Assembly (NCBI RefSeq): GCF_963576675.1
Contig: NC_088919.1
Location: 40,074,501 to 40,138,500 of the forward strand
Length of the DNA stretch: 64,000 bases
Origin: Euphorbia lathyris
Lineage: Eukaryota; Streptophyta; Magnoliopsida; Malpighiales; Euphorbiaceae
Reading direction: 5' to 3'
The notes below the pieces were generated by a model that did no database searches, was not told where the DNA came from, and saw only the letters and a program-made list of their open reading frames with translations. Shown here piece after piece: positions 1 through 8,608 of this stretch. The position numbers were made by a program, and so were the translations under genes. Every line of letters starts with the position of its first letter. The stretch's first letter is position 1.

Positions 1-194
1 GCCTCTAGATACGGGTGACATAGGCGTAATCGGGACCGAAGTCGAGGTCGTCCCATCTGAAAGAGATCTGAAACATAAGGAAAGTCAGACAAGAACGAAT
101 AAAATCCAGCATAGTTAGGAGACGTTCACCTGTCCCAGGCTCCGTGTGTCAATCCATGATAAGAATCGTGCCACCGTCCGCCTCCTCTCGACGC

Positions 195-1018
195 TCAAGT
201 CAAAGTCCCTCCACTCGCCATAAGTGGAAGCGTAGCCTCGTGCGGTCTACTCCTGCGGGCGCTCGGGAGAATCCTCCTCTCATAGGCCCAAACCTGCTCG
301 TAAAAACCGGCGTCAGAAGCGGAAATCATGAAAAGAATAAAGGACAAGCCAGGGATAGAAAACGCACCAGGAGGGCGAAAGTATAACCACCGAAGTCCTT
401 GCGCCTCCAGCAAGTCAGATCCAGGAATCAGTAAAGGTACGCCAAGTCGGCTCCAGCCCAATCGTATGAGGACACCGCATCTAAGTAACGGAAGGCCTGG
501 ATGAGACCTGCATGTATGGTCCCACTCTTGGTGCAGAAAACCGTCTCGCCTAAGGCATACAGGAGAAAACTACGAGTGGCCCGGTCAGTATCGTCTCGAT
601 CACAAAAGTCTCGACGACTCAACAAGCTGTAGGTGGTGATAAACTTCGCCGGTGTAGACCCGATGCCTATGTAAACTCTAGGACCAATCAATGCGGCCAC
701 CTCATCAGGGTCGACCCTGGGACGCACCATATCATAACAAAGGGGGACCGAGGTGCCGCTGCCTCGCAATTCGGTCAATAGAGAAAAGTCGCGGGGCGAG
801 ATCGTCATCTCCCCGAATGGAAGGTGAAAAGTGTGAGTCGAATCCACCCACCTCTCGCAAAGGGCGCGCAAGCCGCGCTTGTCGCACACACCGTTGGCAC
901 GAGGCAGTGCCAGAATAAAAGGCTCGAAACCTAGCCCTCGCACACGGGCTCTAACCGCCGTGGGAAGCAAGGCATACCAGGAGTGGATGCCCTCGGTAGA
1001 CCCAGTGACGTTAATAAC
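195..1018 (-). pseudogene. Plant mobile domain (PMD) antisense ORF of a gypsy element, broken
   Basis: The minus strand is open from 1018 down to 428 and continues in another frame from 461 to 195, so a frameshift lies near 428-461. The first part contains words typical of the plant mobile domain (aminotransferase-like, MAIL/PMD family): 'HTFHLPFGEMTISPRDF' and 'FLLYALGETVF'. No good ATG is seen before the stop at 1019-1021, so the start is either lost or upstream of an intron. PMD ORFs in antisense orientation are known from the 3' internal region of some Ty3-gypsy elements, and here the ORF lies upstream of a tandem array, a polypurine tract and a long LTR, which fits. The molecular function of PMD proteins in transposons is not established. 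A fragment of a host MAIL-type gene is the alternative, but the LTR context makes that less likely. Confidence 0.6.
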
Positions 1019-2150
1019 CTAGAAGAAACGGTGCAAGTAAGAGTGGGACTAAGCCAAAATCGTTATTCCTCAAGGGCCTCACTTCTGATAGAAATTCAGT
1101 TTACCTAGTCGCTCTTTAAGTTTCGTCTAAATTTAACCTAGCAAATTCTTGTTGTGAAGATAGTCATTCTCTAGAGTTTTGTCCATAGGGTCATTCATTT
1201 AGGGGTTAATTTGATTCATTATTCTTTGGATATTCCACTCTCTCGCGTGCTTACGAGGAGCTTAAGCCTATACGAGTTTTTAAGGATAATTTAGCATTAT
1301 TCGTTTTTTTTACTTTTCACGTGCACTATTCACGTTTTACTATTCGCGTGTACTATTCATGTTTTTACTATTCACGTGCACTATTCACGTTTTTACTATT
1401 CGCATGCATTGTTCGCATTTTTACTATTCACATGTATAAAGTTCACATTCTTTCCAAAAATCGTAAAGCATTGTTCACATGCATAGGAATTCGTGTTTTC
1501 TAACTAAAATGCTTGTAACCAGTGTACAGGTTAGCATGCAAATAACTTTCAAATGGGATTGCTAAAACCTAGAAGTCTTGACAAATAACAATAAGGAGGT
1601 ACTTACCCAGTTGATGTTGGTCCGACTCAGGTGAGAATCAGGGTTCTGGAAAGGAACCACTCTAGCCAAATCCTCGAAAACCACCTCCATACCCTTGGTA
1701 CCATCGTATCCACTCGACCCCATCACAAGAATACTCAAATCTTAGTGAGAGAGAGAGAAAGAAGAGAGAGAAGATGTGGGGTTGGAAATGAACCCCACCA
1801 CCCTTTTATAAGGAAGGGGAATGGCATTTTCATAATAAACGAAAAAGGTACGACGTGTAATAAAGGTAAAAAGTAAATAATTAATTACCAGGTGCACAGA
1901 CCTCCAATTTGCAGTCCGTTTCAGCCTGCGTTTCTGCCAGGCGGTGGCCAATACCCCAAGGAGATGACTCCGGACGACAGCCAAATCTTGCAGAACAGTG
2001 GCGCCAGTCAAAATACAGACAACCGTCAACAGAAAAATAGTTTTTAGTCTGAAGTGTTCAGGCGAAAGGATAAGGACATTCCTATCAACAACTCAAGTAC
2101 ACGAGACAGTAGCTCTAGTAAAAAATGCAGACGACAGTGTCTTAAAATTC
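1019..2150. other. 3' untranslated region of the gypsy element
   Basis: No credible protein is seen on either strand. The stretch holds a short minisatellite (1316-1440) and a GA-rich run near 1744-1775, then leads into the 41-bp array. I read it as the 3' untranslated part of the gypsy element whose LTR follows. That assignment is by position only. Confidence 0.45.
1316..1440. repeat. Minisatellite, about 28-bp unit, 4 copies
   Basis: Units read 'GTGCACTATTCACG' followed by 'TTTTTACTATTC' and a variable CAC/CGC end. About four degenerate copies of 27-28 bp are visible. Each contains the subword ACTATTC twice, so a half-unit duplication probably preceded the array. Confidence 0.7.
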
Positions 2151-2152
2151 AG

Positions 2153-2795
2153 AATTGCTAGAGAGAGCCATTTTACCTGCGGTCGATTTAGAGACCACGG
2201 TTGCTAGAGAGAGCCATTTTACCTACGGTCGATTTAGAGACCAGGGTTGCTAGAGAGAGCCATGTTACCTACGGTCGATGACCGAGGTTGCTAGAGAGAG
2301 CCATTTTACCTACGGTCGATGACCGAGCTTGCTATAGAGAGCCATTTTACCTACGGTCGATGACCGAGGTTGCTATTGAGAGCCATTTTACCTACGGTCG
2401 ATGATCGAGGTTGCTATTGAGAGCCATTTTACCCGCGGTCGATGACCAGGGTTGCTAGAGAGAGCCATTTTACCTACGGTCGATGACCGAGGTTGCTATT
2501 GAGAGCCATTTTACCTACGGTCGATGACCGAGGTTGCTATTGAGAGCCATTTTACCCGCGGTCGATGACCAGGGTTGCTAGAGAGAGCCATTTTACCTGC
2601 GGTCGATGACCAGGGTTGTTAGAGAGAGCCATTTTACCTACGGTCGATGACCGAGGTTGCTATAGAGAGCCATTTTATCCACGATCGATGATCGAGGTTG
2701 CTAGAGAGAGCCATTTTACCCGCGGTCGATGACTAGGGTCGCTAGAAAGAGCCATTTACCTGCGCTCGATTTAGACTAGGGTCCATAGGAGAAGC
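2153..2795. repeat. 41-bp tandem array, 15 copies, in gypsy 3' region
   Basis: The word CCATTTTACC (or a close variant) recurs with its T-run at 2171, 2217, 2263, 2304, 2345, 2386, 2427, 2468, 2509, 2550, 2591, 2632, 2673, 2714 and 2755. The first two steps are 46 bp because of a 5-bp addition ('TTTAG' type) after GGTCGA; all later steps are exactly 41 bp. Each unit contains GAGAGCCATTTTACC, CGGTCGATGACC and GGTTGCTA. Copies differ by few substitutions, so expansion looks fairly recent. Tandem repeats in the 3' untranslated region of Tat/Ogre-type gypsy elements are a known source of satellite DNA, and the position fits. Confidence 0.92.
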
Positions 2796-2988
2796 GTCCG
2801 CAAGCAGCCGATTCAAAGGCAAGGACGGGACAGACAAGGTGAAGATCGAAGACAAGGCAGGACCGTGCGGCGCGGAGATCAGGTATTCCTCCTCCTACTC
2901 TATATGTGTCTTTTACTTTAATATATTTCCATTGCATGTGCTGCGTTAGGGAAAAACATTTTCAAAACACACACATCACTGTCAAGAT

Positions 2989-3001
2989 AGAAAAGTAGGG
3001 G
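2989..3001 (+). other. Polypurine tract of the gypsy element
   Basis: The run AGAAAAGTAGGGG is followed by CAAC and TATAGACACC. A polypurine run just before an LTR primes plus-strand DNA synthesis. TATAGACACC resembles the TGTAGACACC start I recall for Tat/Ogre-type LTRs, with one G-to-A change. Confidence 0.55.
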
Positions 3002-3289
3002 CAACTATAGACACCAAGTCGGAGGACCTGTGACGAAAACCCACGACAAACGGCTAAAGCGGTTGATTCCATTAGTTAGGAAATTTAAAAATCAAAGGTA
3101 AACTCGGAGAGCCGGCATGTGATAGCCCCGCTAACAAATTCAGCGTCTCCTGAGTAAGGTCGGGCATGTTCATCGTCGTATCGATGTATGAGAAGGCCCC
3201 GGAAGTAGGGCGTTAGCCGATGAATGACCAATGTCGCGCCCGGCGATAATCATCATTCCGTAAATAACGGCGCGCGACGCGTCGAATGC

Positions 3290-3600
3290 CCGCCCGACGG
3301 GCCGGGTGTCGAACGTCGCCCGTCGGACGATGGGCGTCGCTCGTCGAGCGTTGGGCGCAGCCCGAGGCACGTCGACGTCACCCGACGTTCGATGGGCGGA
3401 CGCCCCACGGCGTCGGACGAACGCCCAATGCTCGTTGGGCGGACGCCCAACAACGTCGGACGAACGCCCAACGTTCGTTGGGCGAACGCCCGATGAGGTT
3501 GGGCGAACGCCCAACGGCTGTTGGGCGCGCGCCTAACAGCAGTCGGGCGTTCGCCCAACTGGTTTGGGCATCACCCAATTCCCATCGGGCGACGTCCAAA
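3290..3600. repeat. GC-rich palindromic minisatellite, 21-22 bp unit
   Basis: About ten or more degenerate units have the form GTTGGGCGNNCGCCCAAC plus a 3-4 base spacer. Each unit is itself an imperfect inverted repeat centred on GGGCGNNCGCCC. The best-ordered part is 3391-3560. The array ends just upstream of the TATA hairpin. GC content is far above the surrounding LTR, and many overlapping open frames here are a by-product of the repeat. Confidence 0.85.
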
Positions 3601-3607
3601 TTTTTTT

Positions 3608-3638
3608 GGGATCCGTGCCTATAAAAGGCACGGATCCC
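3608..3638 (+). promoter_or_regulatory. TATA box within a perfect 13-bp hairpin (LTR promoter)
   Basis: GGGATCCGTGCCT (3608-3620) and AGGCACGGATCCC (3626-3638) are perfect reverse complements separated by ATAAA. The TATA box TATAAAA (3620-3626) occupies the centre. A TATA box at this place, after a repeat array and before a 'GGAGCTTCTCACTC' leader, fits the U3/R border of the LTR. Whether the palindrome has a role is unknown. Confidence 0.65.
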
Positions 3639-5888
3639 TTAAAGGAGGAGGAATTTTGGAGCTTCTCACTCTAGACATTTTTAGAGAGAGAAAGTCAATT
3701 TTTTGGGAAAAAAATATTTTTTTCCTAAAAAAATCCAAATTTTCTAAAGTCAAATATTTTACTAAAACACCGAAAATCATAATTCGTGGAATCAACCGAC
3801 TTCAGCTATCAATACCGATCTTGAGGTATTATCCGAGGACTAGACTCGTTTTATTTATTTTAATTATTCTATTTATTTTGCTCATTTATTTTTATTTTAG
3901 TTTTTGTTTATTTATTTATCTATTTATTTAGTTATTTATTTATTTAAACACGTTTATTTATTTTTCCGAATTTATTTAAGTTTCGCCTCGTATTAAATAA
4001 ACGTTTGGTTTTGTTTTGAAGTAAAAAACCTCGTTTTAAGTCCCAACACGAACCGTGACCCGATTTAAGGGTAGTTTGGGACTAAAACGTTGTAAATATA
4101 AGTTTTAAAAACATTTTTAAAATGACGTTTTGAACAAAACATCGTTTTAGGAGTCTCCGTTATAGACTATGATCCAATTTAGGTAGTTAGGAGACCCAAA
4201 ACGATAGAATAGATTAGATTTAAAGTGTTTGAATAAATCTGAAAAGTTAGGTGTTGTTTCTGTAATTCTGCCGTTTTCTGTCGCTAAAGGCTGTTTGCCG
4301 ACGGATTTTCCGTCGGTGAATCTGCTGGAACTTAAAAAATCCCTTTTTTGAGCCTTTTTCTTAACTTTTTGACATTTGGACTATTATATATATATGTATA
4401 TAACTATGTAATATATTGATTAAAATTATTTTTGGGGTGTTTAACTAATGATTATTTACGAGTTTTGTACATTTAGGTATAATTTACATTAATTCGGTTT
4501 TGTAAAACTATATGTATATATATATGTTTTTCTTTTATTGTTTTGGGTGGTTTACTCTTTATATATTTATTATGTATAAAAACTATTTCGGCTTAAATAT
4601 AATTTTCTTATTTTATGAATTTTATCCATTATTTTTACATGTTTTGAATTGGAATAAAAGTGTATCATATCGAGTATTATATATATTACCATTTTTACTT
4701 ATTAATAACTTATATATATATATATTATTAGTATTTTTCTTATCTCATTTTTGGATCTATATGTATTATTTTTACCATTTTTGTATATATGTATAAACAT
4801 GTATATTTATTCTCTTTTTGGATTTCCTATATGTATAGATTCTTTAAACGTATTTGAATTGGGGTGGATTTAGATCAAATTAGTCAATTGTTGTGATTAG
4901 TGGTTAATTGAGTGAAAAAAGGGAAAACAAACCACAAAACAAAAAGAGAGTTTAATTTATTCATTTAAACCAAAATTTTCTAAATGTTCCTAAGGTGTAA
5001 ATAAAAAGATTTTCATCATTGTGAACCATTTCCTAAATATCATGTTTTAAAACCTTAATCCGTTCCAATGACGGGTTAAGAGAACCTTGTAATTAAAATC
5101 TTTTTTCTTGTAAATAATAGAGTTTTGAATCGTTTTCCTAACTAAACGGTTTTGTACAAAAATAAATGGACTTGTATGCCTAATCACGCTTTTGAGTTAA
5201 AGCTTTTTGCTCAACGTTTTCAAACGCTCAAGTCGTTCCAACGACGATTCGAGTGAACATCATGTAAATTAACGGGGTTTTGAAACATACTTAAATCGTT
5301 CCAACGGCGATTAAGGCACGAATCAGGTAAATAAACTCGTTTTTGGGGGAGTGAGATTAGTGTAGATTAAATGTATAATATTAAGACACAATCATGTTGT
5401 AAATAAATCAATTCTTCCCTCTATCTCCCTCTCTCTCCTATATATTTTAAACTTATGTAAATGGGTGATTCTTTAATAAAATGGCTTTCAATGACATGCT
5501 CGAAAACGGTTTTCAAAGCGAGAAAGAAAAGGTTTCAAATGAATTTTAAACTTAAAGAAATATGCGATTAGTCCGTTATCGCCTAACACGCTGAGTAGGA
5601 GGCCGGTGGTTCATAACCGGGCGATGTCGGGGTGCCTAGTAGCCTTTCTCCGAAAAGGAGCTAGCCTTCCCGGCTCGAACCTAAGTTTCCCGAACCCTCA
5701 CCGGTCTTCCACAAGGGATCGGTGTTCATTTCCCATTCGTGGGTGGCGACTCTTCCATACTACGAGCTCCGGTCCTGCCGAGCAGCTTGATTCCGCGATT
5801 GGTTGCTTTCGGTGCCAATCACAGCATCTGTCGTCATTAGGTGTCCACCCCCCGGTCCGCCCGGACGAGGTCGCGGCACCTTATCACA

Positions 5889-6755
5889 CCTGGTGCCTGC
5901 CGAATTCAGACGACAGGATTGACCTGCAAATCTGAAGCTGACCAGAACAATGACGCAAGCATAGAGCCGTTTGAATTCAACGGATAGATCCGAATTCAAA
6001 TGATTGTGTCTTCAGATTTCTACTATAAAAGGACAAGTACACTTCTTGGATCCTTTGCCGAAAATACAAGAGAAAAAGAGCATACAAAGCACATCAAAAC
6101 AAGAAAAAGATCTTACACCAAATTTCCATTTATGTGTAAAAGCTAGATTGATTTTGTAATCATCTAAAGTGTTCTCTGTCTGAAAAAGAACAAGTTCGTA
6201 TCAATTGTAAAATTGAGAGAGTTGTGCTGAGTACTCGGTTTTAAGTACTCAACTTTAGAGAAATCTAAGTGTTCGGTTATAGCACTTAGTAGGAGTTGAG
6301 TAGACGAATAGAGGACAGTACTCTTGCATATTCAACTACCTTGTAAACGGTTTGTGCTCTACCTTTAAAGAGCCCAGTATTGGATTGAAAAAGCCCGGAG
6401 GGATTCTAGGGACTGGACGTAGGCGGAGAGGCCGAACCAGGATAAGTCGTGCTGAGTAACTTCTAACTCTCTCTCTCAATATATATCTGTATGTGTTGCT
6501 TGCTATATTTACTCAGTATATAAATTGTTTAAGCTGACACTGAGTAAATCAGAGTGCTGAGTTGGAAGCTGACCACAAAAGTGTCATTTCCCAACTCACA
6601 AGTAAAACAGTTCTAGTCAGTATCTGACTAAAGCCGTCTTATGCCTCACCCGACCGTGCTGAAACTCAAAGAATTATATTAAGTCAGCATAATTAGAACG
6701 AAAAAGTTATATTAGTTCCTAACCCCCCCTTCGAACTAATTACACAGGACCAACA
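5889..6755 (+). repeat. Element A 5' LTR, 3' portion only
   Basis: It matches 43941-44828, with the right copy having a 15-bp insertion (CTGACCAAAACTGAG) and a longer C-run. It ends in a C-run, then GGACCAACA, followed by the primer site. A TATA box TATAAAA sits at 6024-6030. The first roughly 604 bp of the LTR are absent here. Confidence 0.9.
6024..6030 (+). promoter_or_regulatory. TATA box of element A LTR
   Basis: TATAAAA lies within CTACTATAAAAGGAC and is conserved in the 3' LTR near 44076. It is the likely core promoter for element A's genomic RNA. Confidence 0.6.
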
Positions 6756-6757
6756 AG

Positions 6758-6769
6758 TGGTATCAGACC
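6758..6769 (+). other. Primer binding site of element A (tRNA-iMet)
   Basis: TGGTATCAGACC starts two bases after the LTR end. It matches the usual copia primer site TGGTATCAGAGC, complementary to the 3' end of initiator tRNA-Met, with one mismatch. Confidence 0.85.
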
Positions 6770-6808
6770 CTAATAGCTCACTACTCAAAGATATAACTAT
6801 CTTGAGCT

Positions 6809-8602
6809 GATCCCGCTGAGAACAACACTCGTTTCCTTCCAGGAAATCAAACAACACAGATACTCCCTGAGGGATTATCAATTAGTCGGCCTCCCTTGTT
6901 TTTCGGATCAAATTATACATTTTGGAAAAACAGGATGAAGAACTTTATTCAAGCTACAAACATGAGTGCATGGCTTGCAATAGTTCAAAGCCCATATGTG
7001 CCGTACAAAACTGTTGACAACGAAAAGGTTGTCAAGAGTGAAACTGAGTGGTCAGAAGATGACCTTAAAAAATTACAAAATAATGCTTCGGCTATCAATA
7101 TGCTTCACTGTGCGCTAGATGCTACAGAGTACAACAAAATTTCAGGTTGTGAGTCAGCACAGGAGATATGGAAAAAGCTCGAGGTGACCTATGAAGGCAC
7201 AAGCAAAGTCAAGGAGTCCAAAGTGAACCAACATATGAGATTGTACGAGCTGTTCGAGATGAACGAAAATGAAGACATCTCAGAGATGAACTCAAGGTTC
7301 ACCAATATTATAAATGAGCTTAAGAGACTAGGAAAGATCTTCACAGAAGAGGAGCAGGTGAAGAAAATCCTGAGAAGTCTCCCCAAGAGCTGGCAAGCTA
7401 AGAAGACAGTTGTGGAAGAAGCTCAGGACCTGACCACATATAAGTATGACGAGCTGATCGGATCTCTGCTGACTCATGAGATCTCTATAAAAAAATTTGA
7501 AGCTAAAGAGAAGTCAGAAGACAAGAAGCAGAAGTCACTTGTCATGAAAGCTGACTCAACCGAAGCTGACTCATCAGATGATGAGGAAATGACCATGTTC
7601 ACAAGGAAGATGAAGAAGCTGTTTAGAAAGAATGATAAAAACAGCAAGAGGCCATACAAAAGAGGTGATAGGTATAAAGCTGAGTCCAGTGACAACAGAT
7701 ATAAGAAGGACAGCTCCAAGCCTGTCACGTGCTTTGAGTGCCATCAAACTGGGCACATTAAGTCAAACTGCCCTAACTTAAAGAAAGAAAAGAAAGGAAG
7801 CAAAAAGGCAATGGTGGCCACATGGAGTGACAGTGATGAGTCAACCTCATCAGAAGCTGATGCAAATGAGACAGAAAACATATGCTTCATGGCCGACGAC
7901 GCTGCTGACCAAAGCCAATCTGAGCACGCTGACCTTTCTGACGGCTCTGACCAAGAGGAACATTCCAATGAGGTAACATCTCTACACCTGCTTAGAAATG
8001 AAATGGTTAACGCCCTGAGTGATTTATACACACTGACTAAAAAGTGTAACAAGAAAATTAAGGCACTCAGCAGGCGGTGTGACGAGATTGAAGAGGTCAA
8101 ACTCAGTGACCTTCGATATCTTCTCCAGGACAACTCAACTCTGCATGATAACATGGAAATCATGCACAAGTTTGTCTCGGAAGTCCAATCAGATTCAAAG
8201 AAACTGAGAAAGGATGTCACAACCCTACAAAACCAAATAAAAGGTTCAACTAAAAATAAATCCCACGCTGAGTACTCAAGTACTGGTCAGCATAGACAGT
8301 TCACTTAGTGTGACTGTTGAGGGAAAAGAGGACACACAATAAATGTGTGTTGGTATAATAAGCGGACTGTCCAATGTGACTTCTGCGGAAAAAAAGGTCA
8401 TACCACTAAGGTATATTAGCATGCTCAGCACAATGGTGCTGACCAAAGACAAAATCACCCTAAAAGGGTAACTCATTGTGACTTCTGTGGTAAACAATGC
8501 CACACCATAAATATATGTCGTCACAAATTAAAACATGATATAGCACCTGTCTATGCTAACCATCGAGGACCCAAAAAGAATTGGGTACCTAAAGATGAAT
8601 GA
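6809..8602 (+). pseudogene. Element A gag (nucleocapsid polyprotein), broken
   Basis: The frame is open from about 6809 to 8308. The start ATG present in D's gag (30518) is lost here: A reads CCGCTGAGAAC where D has CCACTATGGGCGAA. The N-terminal two thirds is a copia Gag domain (UBN2 type; words 'FFGSNYTFWKNRMKNF', 'EIWKKLEVTYEGTSKVKE'). A CX2CX4HX4C zinc knuckle 'CFECHQTGHIKSNC' lies near 7733-7774, and acidic and coiled-coil segments follow. After the stop at 8306-8308 the same frame continues with three more knuckle-like repeats, some damaged, before a TGA at 8600-8602. The product would package element RNA in virus-like particles. Confidence 0.88.
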
Positions 8603-8608
8603 TTCAAA

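Larger units (their letters stand above)
3006..5888 (+). repeat. 3' LTR of a Ty3-gypsy element (Tat/Ogre type)
   Basis: The right end is sharp: from 5889 the sequence matches the other copy of element A's LTR (43941 on), while 5888 and earlier do not. The LTR therefore ends ...TTATCACA, inserted in A's 5' LTR. The left end is placed at 3006, directly after the polypurine tract. An alternative start is 3118, where TGTGATA forms a perfect 7-bp inverted repeat with TATCACA at 5882-5888. Inside are a GC-rich minisatellite, a hairpin TATA box, a long AT-rich middle (3650-5500) and a GC-rich end with GGTGGCGACTCT at 5741-5752. No long protein is encoded. The second LTR and the coding region lie outside the window to the left. 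Confidence 0.62.

Noticed and set aside
2153..2795. Regularly spaced repeat resembling a CRISPR array
   Set aside because: Units are contiguous without unique spacers, and the setting is a plant retrotransposon.
3118..3124. TGTGATA as the gypsy LTR start (perfect inverted match to 5882-5888)
   Set aside because: No polypurine tract precedes it, while 3006 has one and resembles a TGTAGACACC-type start. Kept as an alternative, not the main call.
3170..3624. Several overlapping open frames on both strands, rich in Arg, Pro and Ala
   Set aside because: They arise because the GC-rich 21-22 bp minisatellite lacks stop codons in several frames. No start context, no known domain, and the frames mirror each other.
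5741..5752. GGTGGCGACTCT read as a primer binding site of the gypsy element
   Set aside because: It lies inside the LTR, about 140 bp before its end at 5888. This is the 3' LTR, so no primer site is expected here.
5606..5935. 109-codon open frame in the LTR end
   Set aside because: It crosses the gypsy/element A junction at 5888 and has no recognisable domain.
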